Below are positions 1 to 5,164 of a stretch of DNA of 5,164 bases, piece by piece. Within the stretch, counting starts at the first letter, position 1, and the number at the start of each line of letters is the position of its first letter. The notes beneath the pieces are model-generated. The model did not search any database and was not told where the DNA came from. It saw nothing but the letters and a program-made list of their open reading frames with translations. This DNA is from Cryomorphaceae bacterium (lineage in GTDB: Bacteria > Bacteroidota > Bacteroidia > Flavobacteriales_G > Salibacteraceae), in NCBI GenBank assembly GCA_003564735.1, contig PXEK01000383.1, positions 1 through 5,164 of the forward strand, in the 5' to 3' direction. Position numbers and translations under genes: made by a program.

Positions 1-14
1 CCGTGTATGTCAAA

Positions 15-227
15 TCAACGTTGTGGAGCGCAAACATAGCCGTCAAGCTCCAAAACCTCTTTTCTACTGTTTTTACACGTATTTTCCTCAAAAAAATTAT
101 TCGTTTCTATTTCCTCACCGTCAACTTCTATGGTCACAAAGTCGCGACAGTTGTAGCACTTTGTAGTACAAGAGCTAAACCCTGCAACACCAAGGAGAAT
201 AGTGCATGTAACGAATAAAAGTTTCAT
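15..227 (-). CDS. Small four-cysteine lipoprotein, function unknown
   Basis: This 70-residue protein is not one I can name. Residues 1-19 look like a lipoprotein signal peptide: a Lys at position 2, a hydrophobic stretch (LLFVTCTILLGVAGF), then a lipobox-like FSSC with the lipidated cysteine at position 20. The mature part would be about 51 residues, acidic in the middle, with four further cysteines: C24 and C27 in a CYNC pair, C51, and C66 near the end in a GYVC motif. These could form two disulfides or bind a metal. Short Bacteroidota lipoproteins with a CxxC near the lipid anchor and a terminal GYxC are familiar to me as a style, but I know of no assigned role. The start at 227 is supported by the signal peptide directly after it. 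A GC-rich hairpin lies 14 bases upstream and no TAnnTTTG box is visible nearby, so expression may depend on read-through. It overlaps a plus-strand open frame that has no protein-like features. Confidence 0.72.
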   Translation of the reverse strand: MKLLFVTCTILLGVAGFSSCTTKCYNCRDFVTIEVDGEEIETNNFFEENTCKNSRKEVLELDGYVCAPQR

Positions 228-230
228 AGT

Positions 231-267
231 TAAATTAAAAGACCGGGCAAACCGCAGCTTGCCCGGT
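231..267 (-). terminator. Rho-independent terminator after the OmpA/TPR lipoprotein gene
   Basis: A perfect 9-bp stem, ACCGGGCAA (242-250) with TTGCCCGGT (259-267), closes an 8-base loop. Read leftward it is followed by CTTTTAATTTA, an imperfect U-tract, and it begins 13 bases past the stop codon of the 570-residue lipoprotein gene. On the other side, 271-282 is T-rich on the plus strand (GTTTTTGTTTTT), so the structure could also stop rightward transcription. An alternative 6-bp stem, AAACCG (249-254) with CGGTTT (269-274), is possible and cannot form as a simple nested structure together with the main stem. Confidence 0.8.
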
Positions 268-280
268 TCGGTTTTTGTTT

Positions 281-1993
281 TTAAAGTGTAGAGAGATCAA
301 AGTTCAAGAACTCTGCATCCTTCTTAGCACGGTCTTTCAACGCGGGGTCTTTACTCACAGCTGTTTTTAGGTTGTTCATCATCAACTCTTTGTTGTTAGA
401 ACGAGCTCCTGAGATAGCTTTTAAGTAATATGCCTTTGCCGCGGTTTTATCATCACTTGCATCGATTGTTTTTAATGCTTGTTCAGACTGGCCGTTGAGA
501 ATCTGGGCCAAAGCTGTATTAAGGGTTTTAAACCCTGACAGATTAGAAGTGGCTGAAGAATAGTCACCGTCCAAGATGTTTAAAATACCCATGTTGTAAT
601 TCACCTCATCACCGGCGCCTGATGCCTTTGAGTAGTATTCAGCCGCTTTAGCACGATCTCCTTCTAAACGTGCAATTACACCAAGATTATTCATAATAAC
701 CGGATTTCCTTGTGCTTTAGCCTCAGCTTGATTAAAGTGATTCTTGGCCGCTGTTAAATCGTTTTGCATTAGCTTTATATAACCACTGTTGTTGTAGCCT
801 CTCCAATCATCGGGAAATACCTTTACAACACTTTGATAGATATCAAATTTAGCGTTCATGTCATCAGTTAATGTAGCGGCGTAAAGCAATTCCTCTACAT
901 TAAGTTCTGAAGGGTTATTGGCTGCCAATTCAGAAATTTGCTCATCTGTTTTACCTACCTTATCAATAGAAAGAGCCAGTTGAGATCTTCTTAAACCGGG
1001 AAGAATTTTATCTTTTAACACTTCGTACGTTTCGGCTAAGTTTTTGATTTCTTCTTCGCGTTTTTGCTTGTCATCATACATTTCCAAAACTCGAATGATT
1101 AAGTTTTTGTCTTCGATGTCTGACGCCTGCATAGCTGCTTTAAAGCCGTCCCAATCTTCACCTTTCCCTACAAGGTTGTAAAAATCAGCTTCATTTTCGA
1201 TTTTTACACGGTTGCGGTTTAATTGACGCTTAACGGCATCACCGGCAGATTTTGCACGATCATCAGCTAAGCTCTCATTGAATGAGATTTCACCGTCGGG
1301 AGAAGCGTAAGCACTCACAGTAAGTTTTTTGAAACTGTATTTTTCATCTTTCGATTTTTCTTTTACGGCTCCAAACATTTCAGAAACATCACTGTCGCGA
1401 AGTTCAGCAGGTCTTACATAAGCGCTGTTAATTAAGTAGTGGATTTCAGCTTTGTGCACATCTGTAGTAATGCGTGAAAATTCATCACTGCCCAAAATAG
1501 GTTTATCGTCGGGGTGAACTAAATTTGGAGTAATGATTGTACCATCAGCTACCTTCACCTCAGTAAGTTCTTTTTCTTTTGATTTAAACTTACCTATAAC
1601 CTTGGCTTTTACTTCACCAAACTGAATGTCGTCAGTATAAGGAACCTTAGTAACATAAGTGAATGAGCCGCCTTTATCGTAATTTACTTTTCTACCTTCT
1701 CCTTCGGCATCTTGGCCTACCAGCGTAATGGTTTCAAAATCTAAAACACCGTTGCCGTCAGCGTAAAAGGTGGGCTTGATATCCACCACCGCTTTTTTAT
1801 GGAAATATTTTGCGGGGTAACTACCTTTAACGGTAATCTCCACGCTATCGCCATGCATCTCAATGGGGTTAGGAGTAACGGTGTAATTCACTTCCTCAGC
1901 CTTTTTAGACATTTTGTTTAATGGGTTACACGCCATAACCCCGATGGAAGCAATCGCAATAAGGGAAACGTTTTTTGCAGTTTTCGTTTTCAT
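281..1993 (-). CDS. Lipoprotein with OmpA-like core and C-terminal TPR repeats
   Basis: This 570-residue protein is probably an outer-membrane lipoprotein; its exact function is not known to me. Residues 1-21 form a lipoprotein signal (MKTKTAKN, a hydrophobic run, lipobox VMAC, lipidated C22). About 36-165 is beta-rich, opening with VTPNPIEMHGDSVE, as in other Bacteroidota envelope proteins. About 184-340 is OmpA-like: IHYLINSAYVRPAEL, then SAYASPDG (S231-G234), N239 and DDRAKSA (R246), which correspond to the N...LS..RA region that contacts peptidoglycan in OmpA proteins, followed by EDWDGF and LPGLRRS near 331-337. From about 370 to 552 lie TPR-type helical repeats, for example YNNSGYIKLMQNDLTAAKNHF and NNLGVIARLEGDRAKAAEYY. 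The frame stays open upstream to a TTG at 2047, but that codon lies inside the promoter -7 box, and the signal peptide begins at the ATG at 1993. Anchoring of the outer membrane to the wall, or assembly scaffolding, is inference. Confidence 0.85.
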   Translation of the reverse strand: MKTKTAKNVSLIAIASIGVMACNPLNKMSKKAEEVNYTVTPNPIEMHGDSVEITVKGSYPAKYFHKKAVVDIKPTFYADGNGVLDFETITLVGQDAEGEGRKVNYDKGGSFTYVTKVPYTDDIQFGEVKAKVIGKFKSKEKELTEVKVADGTIITPNLVHPDDKPILGSDEFSRITTDVHKAEIHYLINSAYVRPAELRDSDVSEMFGAVKEKSKDEKYSFKKLTVSAYASPDGEISFNESLADDRAKSAGDAVKRQLNRNRVKIENEADFYNLVGKGEDWDGFKAAMQASDIEDKNLIIRVLEMYDDKQKREEEIKNLAETYEVLKDKILPGLRRSQLALSIDKVGKTDEQISELAANNPSELNVEELLYAATLTDDMNAKFDIYQSVVKVFPDDWRGYNNSGYIKLMQNDLTAAKNHFNQAEAKAQGNPVIMNNLGVIARLEGDRAKAAEYYSKASGAGDEVNYNMGILNILDGDYSSATSNLSGFKTLNTALAQILNGQSEQALKTIDASDDKTAAKAYYLKAISGARSNNKELMMNNLKTAVSKDPALKDRAKKDAEFLNFDLSTL

Positions 1994-2044
1994 ATTTAAG
2001 TAATTTGCTGTGTATAAAATCTCTTTAATCAATTTAAGGTCGTG

Positions 2045-2078
2045 CAAATGTATGCTATTACAGTTTGACTTGCAAAAA
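2045..2078 (-). promoter_or_regulatory. Promoter of the OmpA/TPR lipoprotein gene
   Basis: Read leftward, TTTTTG (2078-2073) is followed by 20 bases and then TACATTTG (2052-2045). This matches the Bacteroidota consensus of a TTTG -33 box and a TAnnTTTG -7 box within the known spacing. An A-rich run (2083-2090) lies just upstream. Transcription would begin near 2037-2041, giving a leader of roughly 45 bases before the ATG at 1993. The promoter sits in the 95-base gap after the deoxynucleoside kinase stop, so the lipoprotein gene can be expressed separately from folK and the kinase. Confidence 0.7.
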
Positions 2079-2088
2079 TGTAATTTTT

Positions 2089-2745
2089 TTAATTACCATG
2101 TGTAAATTCCGGAATAATTCTCGTTATCCCACTTTTATAATTTGCCCGAAGCAAATTTTGTAAGTATTCATAATGCGAGGGGTTTTGAACAAAATCTAAG
2201 TTTGTAGTATCCACCACAACTGTTTTTTGCAAGGTGTTTTGCTTGAAAAAATTCATGTATGCGTGTTGAACCGACTCTAAATATGAAATTTCAATATTTT
2301 TTTCGTAGGGTCTTCCTCTCATTAAAATTTGTTCTTTAGCCTTAGCGGGCTCTTTATACAAATAGAATACGAGATCGGGCTTGGGCAGGCTATCCATCAT
2401 AAGCGATACTATTTTCCGGAATAGATGGAGCTCTTGGTTTGTGAGGTTTACCTGAGCGAACAGGCTACTTTTTTCAAGAATATAATCACTCACACAGGGC
2501 GGAAAAAGTTGGGTGGTGCTGAGTTTCTCTTTCATTTGCGTGTAACGATCGGTTAAAAAGGAGGTTTCCAAGGTAAAAGCATGTCGCTTGGGGTCTTCGT
2601 AAAAGAGCGGTAAAAAAGGGTTTTCAGAAAATTGCTCTAAAACCGGGGTCCCGCCAATATCGGCACAAAGTTTTTCCACAAATGTAGTTTTACCTGTACC
2701 AATGATGCCTTCTACGGCTATGAAATCGTACTTTATTTCTTCCAT
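2089..2745 (-). CDS. Deoxynucleoside kinase (dNK/dGK-dCK family)
   Basis: This cytosolic enzyme of 218 residues should phosphorylate deoxynucleosides to their 5'-monophosphates with ATP, a salvage step toward dNTPs; the preferred base cannot be read from the sequence. Residues 13-21 are the P-loop GIIGTGKTT. LEQFSENPFLPLFYEDPKRHAF (from L36) matches the family's substrate-site segment, with E37 the likely catalytic base. TSFLTDRYTQ (61-70) follows. VSDYILEKSSLFA (85-97) occupies the place of the family DRS/ERS motif but has Tyr after the Asp. PDLVFYLY (123-130) is a core strand, and RGRPYEKNI (143-151) is the Arg-rich LID. Length is normal for the family. The start overlaps the end of folK by 13 bases in another frame, suggesting translational coupling; a GAGGA lies about 12 bases upstream, rather far for a ribosome site. 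No terminator is visible after its stop. Thymidylate kinase is less likely, since the ENPFL and SDY...FA segments are dNK-like. Confidence 0.88.
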   Translation of the reverse strand: MEEIKYDFIAVEGIIGTGKTTFVEKLCADIGGTPVLEQFSENPFLPLFYEDPKRHAFTLETSFLTDRYTQMKEKLSTTQLFPPCVSDYILEKSSLFAQVNLTNQELHLFRKIVSLMMDSLPKPDLVFYLYKEPAKAKEQILMRGRPYEKNIEISYLESVQHAYMNFFKQNTLQKTVVVDTTNLDFVQNPSHYEYLQNLLRANYKSGITRIIPEFTHGN

Positions 2746-3230
2746 ACCGCTGTCTTATCCTCACATTTTTTGATGAGTTGACTCAACGTTTCATTAAAAA
2801 CGGGGTGTTCAAATTCAGGCTCAATCTCTACAAGCGGTAATAACGTGAACTTTCTTTGGTGTAAGGCAGGATGCGGCACGGTAAGGTTTCCGGTGTTAAT
2901 GATTTGACGATTAAAAAATAGAATATCAATATCGATTAACCTCGATTGATATCCCGAGTCATCAACATTTCTTTGCCTGCCCATCTTCTCTTCGATATTT
3001 AAAACTTCTGAAAGGAGATGTTGAGCTTGCAATGAGGTACTCACGGTAATGACTTGGTTCAAAAAGTTGTGATCTGCCTCGAAGCCCCAAGGTTCTGACC
3101 AATATAAACTGCTTTTATTTTTGATTTTGCCTACGCGGTTTTTTATAAGCTGTAATGCTTGTTCAAAAGTATGCTCCGGGTTAGCTAAGTTCCCCCCCAA
3201 TAATAATAGTGCAGTGTTTGCTCCGCTCAT
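2733..3230 (-). CDS. folK: 2-amino-4-hydroxy-6-hydroxymethyldihydropteridine diphosphokinase (HPPK)
   Basis: FolK transfers pyrophosphate from ATP to 6-hydroxymethyl-7,8-dihydropterin, the step before dihydropteroate synthase in folate synthesis, in the cytosol. The 165-residue length is normal. Family landmarks run in order: LLLLGGNLANP (8-18, the usual GSNLG loop), SSLYWSEPWGF (40-50), FLNQVI (56-61), EEKMGRQR (80-87), SRLIDIDILFF (96-106) with the Mg-binding D100 and D102, VPHPALHQRKFTLLPLVEI (118-136) with H120 and R126, and a closing EHPV. The ATG at 3230 puts the first strand at the expected distance from the N-terminus. A run of seven G bases encodes part of codons 11-13. The gene is first in its leftward unit and its end overlaps the kinase gene, and it diverges from sppA. 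A TACATTTG box at 3298-3291 is its likely promoter. An AAAGG 12 bases before the start is a poor ribosome site. Confidence 0.96.
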   Translation of the reverse strand: MSGANTALLLLGGNLANPEHTFEQALQLIKNRVGKIKNKSSLYWSEPWGFEADHNFLNQVITVSTSLQAQHLLSEVLNIEEKMGRQRNVDDSGYQSRLIDIDILFFNRQIINTGNLTVPHPALHQRKFTLLPLVEIEPEFEHPVFNETLSQLIKKCEDKTAVWKK

Positions 3231-3248
3231 ACGTTATTTATACCTTTA
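3217..3248 (+). promoter_or_regulatory. Candidate upstream promoter for sppA
   Basis: TTTG (3217-3220), a 20-base spacer and TACCTTTA (3241-3248) fit the Bacteroidota promoter pattern with one mismatch in the -7 box. The spacing equals that of the lipoprotein gene promoter at 2045-2078. Transcription would start near 3253-3257, giving a leader of about 80-85 bases. The -33 box falls inside the first codons of folK. It is an alternative to, or acts alongside, the box at 3283-3290. Confidence 0.35.
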
Positions 3249-3259
3249 GTGTAATAATG

Positions 3260-3267
3260 CCACGTGG
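3260..3267. promoter_or_regulatory. 8-bp palindrome CCACGTGG, possible operator
   Basis: CCACGTGG is a perfect palindrome in the folK-sppA intergenic region. It covers the place where a -33 box would be expected for the sppA box at 3283-3290, and it lies within the predicted folK leader. A regulator site is possible, but 8 bases is short and chance is a fair explanation. Confidence 0.15.
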
Positions 3268-3282
3268 GCTATGGGTGTTGCT

Positions 3283-3290
3283 TATTTTTG
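3283..3290 (+). promoter_or_regulatory. Candidate -7 box for sppA
   Basis: TATTTTTG fits TAnnTTTG and lies 47 bases before the sppA ATG. No TTG is found 17-23 bases upstream, so the -33 element is missing and the promoter may be weak or factor-dependent. It directly abuts the oppositely directed folK box at 3291-3298. Confidence 0.4.
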
Positions 3291-3298
3291 CAAATGTA
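3291..3298 (-). promoter_or_regulatory. Candidate -7 box for folK and the kinase gene
   Basis: Read leftward, TACATTTG is identical to the -7 box of the lipoprotein gene (2052-2045), and the next base (C) is shared too. Transcription would begin near 3283-3287, with a leader of about 55 bases. No TTG stands 17-23 bases upstream; the only nearby one is 6 bases away. Confidence 0.5.
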
Positions 3299-3308
3299 AT
3301 TTAACAAC

Positions 3309-3322
3309 GCGGATATCTCCGC
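3309..3322. other. Short hairpin in the sppA leader
   Basis: GCGGA (3309-3313) pairs with TCCGC (3318-3322) around a 4-base loop, ending 15 bases before the sppA start codon. On RNA it would be a small GC-rich hairpin in the 5' leader, close enough to the ribosome-binding region to influence initiation. There is no T-tract, so it is not a terminator. It is also upstream of the folK -7 box, where it could be a dyad binding site. Confidence 0.25.
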
Positions 3323-3337
3323 TTTAATCGAAACAGG

Positions 3338-5164
3338 ATGAAACAGTTTTTTAAATTTATGTTCGCCTCCGCAATGGGCTTTATAGTCGCGGGGGGGATT
3401 TTAATGGTAATTTTCTTTATTTCCATTATCGGTTTGGTTAGCAACCTGGAAGGCGCTTTTTCCACTCAGCAAGAAGTGAGGGTGAAGGATAAGTCAGTAT
3501 TGCATTTAAAGTTGAATCAAGCGATTGTAGATCGTGCCGAGCGTAATCCATTTGAGGATTTGGACTTAGGGCCTTTTTCTCAAGCGGGAAGTACCGGCCT
3601 AAATACTTTGTTGTCAAGCATCGAAAAGGCTGCAACCGATGACAAGATTAAGGGGATTTACCTGGATTTATCGTCGTTTCCGGGCGGATTGGGAAGTTTA
3701 AAGGAGTTGCGCGATGCACTCCTGGAGTTTAAAGAGTCTTCAGGAAAATGGGTTTTAGCCTATTCAAATATGTACTCACAAGGCGGGTATTATTTGGCGT
3801 CGGCCGCAGACCGTGTGTACTTGTACCCCGAAGGTGATATGGAATGGAAGGGACTGGGAACCTCCATTATGTTTTTGAAAGGTATGCTGGATAAATTAGA
3901 TGTTGATGTACAAGTAATTAGAGGTGGTAATAATAAGTTTAAAAGTGCGGTAGAGCCTTTTATTAGAGAAGATATGAGTGAGGCTAACCGCGAGCAGACC
4001 TTGGTCATGCTCAATTCCATCAGCAAACAAATGATGGGTGATGTGAGCAACGCCAAGGCTATCGACATTGAAAAGCTTAATTTGTTTGCAGACAGCCTTA
4101 TGGTAAACTCTCCCGATGATGCCATGAAATTGGGATTTGTTGACGAGTTAAAACACTACGATGAATTTTTAGAGGAGCTGATGGACAGCTTGGGTGTTGA
4201 AAAAGAAAGCAATATAAATTATATTACGGCTTCAAGATATCACCGCTCTATTCGCTCAAAACAAGCTACCAAAGAATTAACCGCAAATAAAAGCAGTAAC
4301 GCCAAAAATAAAATTGCCGTTATTTACGCTCAAGGTGCCATAGAAACAGGAAAGAGTAAAGGTGCTGAAACGATGGGTTCTGAAACCATCACAAAAGCCT
4401 TGCGTAAAGCGCGAAGTGACAGCTCGGTTAAAGCCATTGTGCTTCGTGTGAATTCTCCGGGCGGTAGCGCTCTGGCTTCTGATGAAATTTGGAGGGAGAC
4501 GGTATTAGCCAAAGAAGTAAAGCCTGTGGTTGTGTCCATGGGAGATTTAGCCGCCTCAGGAGGATATTATATCGCGGCTGCCGCAGATGCTATTTTTGCA
4601 CAACCCACCACGATTACGGGTTCAATTGGTGTTTTTGGTATTATACCCAACGCGCAGGGCTTTTTGAACAACAAAATAGGGGTAACTTTTGACGGTGTAA
4701 AAACGCATGAAAATGCCGATCCACAAGGTATTAACCGACCTCTTACTGATTTTGAACGTAAAAAGATTGAGCAAAGCGTAGAACGTGTGTATGATACGTT
4801 TTTGAAAAGAGTGTCAACAGGACGCGGTTTGAGTATTGAAGAAGTTGACGCCATTGGAATGGGTCGTATATGGTCAGGATTAAACGCCATTGAAATAGGT
4901 TTGGTAGATGAATTGGGCGGATTAAACGACGCTATTGCCAAGGCTGCGGAACTGGCCGAAATTGAGGATTACACCAAAACTGAGCTTCCAAAAACCAAAG
5001 ACCCTTTTGAAGAGTTCTTCAGCAATCTTTTTGGAGGTGCAGAGGTATCTGTTTTGGATTATTACTTAGGGCCGGAGCACAAGTATTTCAAAAAAGTGAG
5101 AGACGTGAAGAAACTTCAGGGCATTAGGGCGCAAATGCCTATGGAAGTGGAGGTTGTTCACTAA
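3338..5164 (+). CDS. sppA: Signal peptide peptidase SppA, 67K type
   Basis: SppA is an inner-membrane serine protease that degrades signal peptides left after protein export. At 608 residues it has the length of the tandem-domain (67K) form, close to the E. coli enzyme. Residues about 8-34 are a hydrophobic membrane anchor, with the rest probably periplasmic. The N-terminal domain (about 50-300) carries the general-base lysine K202 in FKSAVEPFIREDMS, matching E. coli K209. Its own serine position is replaced by Gln in YSQGGYYLASAAD (Q148), as in E. coli. The C-terminal domain (about 325-545) has VNSPGGSALASDEIW (371-385) and MGDLAASGGYYIAAAAD (401-417) with nucleophile S407, then TITGSIGVFG. 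The Ser-Lys dyad is thus complete across the two domains. The start at 3338 places the membrane segment near the N-terminus; AGG directly precedes the ATG, so there is no useful Shine-Dalgarno site. The stop codon is complete. A run of seven G bases covers codons 18-20, in the membrane segment. The gene diverges from folK. Confidence 0.96.
   Translation: MKQFFKFMFASAMGFIVAGGILMVIFFISIIGLVSNLEGAFSTQQEVRVKDKSVLHLKLNQAIVDRAERNPFEDLDLGPFSQAGSTGLNTLLSSIEKAATDDKIKGIYLDLSSFPGGLGSLKELRDALLEFKESSGKWVLAYSNMYSQGGYYLASAADRVYLYPEGDMEWKGLGTSIMFLKGMLDKLDVDVQVIRGGNNKFKSAVEPFIREDMSEANREQTLVMLNSISKQMMGDVSNAKAIDIEKLNLFADSLMVNSPDDAMKLGFVDELKHYDEFLEELMDSLGVEKESNINYITASRYHRSIRSKQATKELTANKSSNAKNKIAVIYAQGAIETGKSKGAETMGSETITKALRKARSDSSVKAIVLRVNSPGGSALASDEIWRETVLAKEVKPVVVSMGDLAASGGYYIAAAADAIFAQPTTITGSIGVFGIIPNAQGFLNNKIGVTFDGVKTHENADPQGINRPLTDFERKKIEQSVERVYDTFLKRVSTGRGLSIEEVDAIGMGRIWSGLNAIEIGLVDELGGLNDAIAKAAELAEIEDYTKTELPKTKDPFEEFFSNLFGGAEVSVLDYYLGPEHKYFKKVRDVKKLQGIRAQMPMEVEVVH

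Noticed and set aside
3..218. Plus-strand open frame of 71 codons opposite the small lipoprotein gene
   Set aside because: It has no recognisable domain, signal or promoter, and it overlaps a minus-strand frame that has a clear lipoprotein signal and conserved-looking cysteines.
1994..2047. N-terminal extension of the OmpA/TPR lipoprotein to a TTG start at 2047
   Set aside because: That TTG is part of the TACATTTG -7 box and would lie upstream of the transcription start. The extension would also bury the lipoprotein signal peptide that begins at the ATG at 1993.
2733..2745. A FolK-kinase fusion made by programmed frameshifting
   Set aside because: Each gene has its own proper end or start, and I see no slippery heptamer at the overlap. 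A frame error is also unlikely because both proteins are of normal length.
3309..3322. Hairpin in the sppA leader as an attenuator or riboswitch
   Set aside because: The stem is only 5 bp with no T-tract and no larger conserved fold around it, so it is listed only as a low-confidence structure.
3484..4700. Loss of the active-site serine in the first SppA repeat as a sign of a decayed enzyme
   Set aside because: The Gln at that position (Q148) is normal for 67K SppA, where the N-terminal domain supplies the lysine and the C-terminal domain the serine; K202 and S407 are both present.
3438..4941. Several open frames of 65-124 codons inside sppA on both strands
   Set aside because: They lie wholly within a confidently identified protease gene, and their translations are low-complexity shadows without domains or start signals.

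Overview
The window looks like chromosomal DNA from a member of the Bacteroidota, probably a Flavobacteriia-like lineage. The evidence is moderately AT-rich sequence, almost no Shine-Dalgarno sites, promoter-like boxes of the Bacteroidota type (TTTG, about 20 bases, then TAnnTTTG), an OmpA-like/TPR lipoprotein of a build typical of the phylum, and short lipoproteins. This assignment is inferred from sequence style, not from a database match.

Layout: four genes on the minus strand face left and one on the plus strand faces right, diverging from a 107-base intergenic region (3231-3337). Leftward from it come folK (folate biosynthesis), a deoxynucleoside kinase whose start overlaps the folK end by 13 bases, a 570-residue lipoprotein with an OmpA-like core and C-terminal TPRs that has its own well-formed promoter, a GC-rich hairpin terminator, and a 70-residue four-cysteine lipoprotein. 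Rightward lies sppA, a complete 67K-type signal peptide peptidase whose stop codon is the last codon of the window. Noncoding gaps are 1-14, 228-280, 1994-2088 and 3231-3337; none exceeds 300 bases.

Functionally, folK and the kinase form a small nucleotide/folate cassette, since folates are needed for thymidylate and purine synthesis and the kinase salvages deoxynucleosides. The other three products act at the envelope: SppA in the inner membrane clears signal peptides, and the two lipoproteins probably sit in the outer membrane or periplasm. The two groups share the intergenic promoter region but no evident pathway.

I see no CRISPR array, insertion sequence, phage gene, tRNA or rRNA, and no convincing new multi-gene system. 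The points most worth a second look are the abutting, mirror-image -7 boxes between folK and sppA, the terminator that sits 14 bases before the start of the small lipoprotein, and the unnamed four-cysteine lipoprotein itself.
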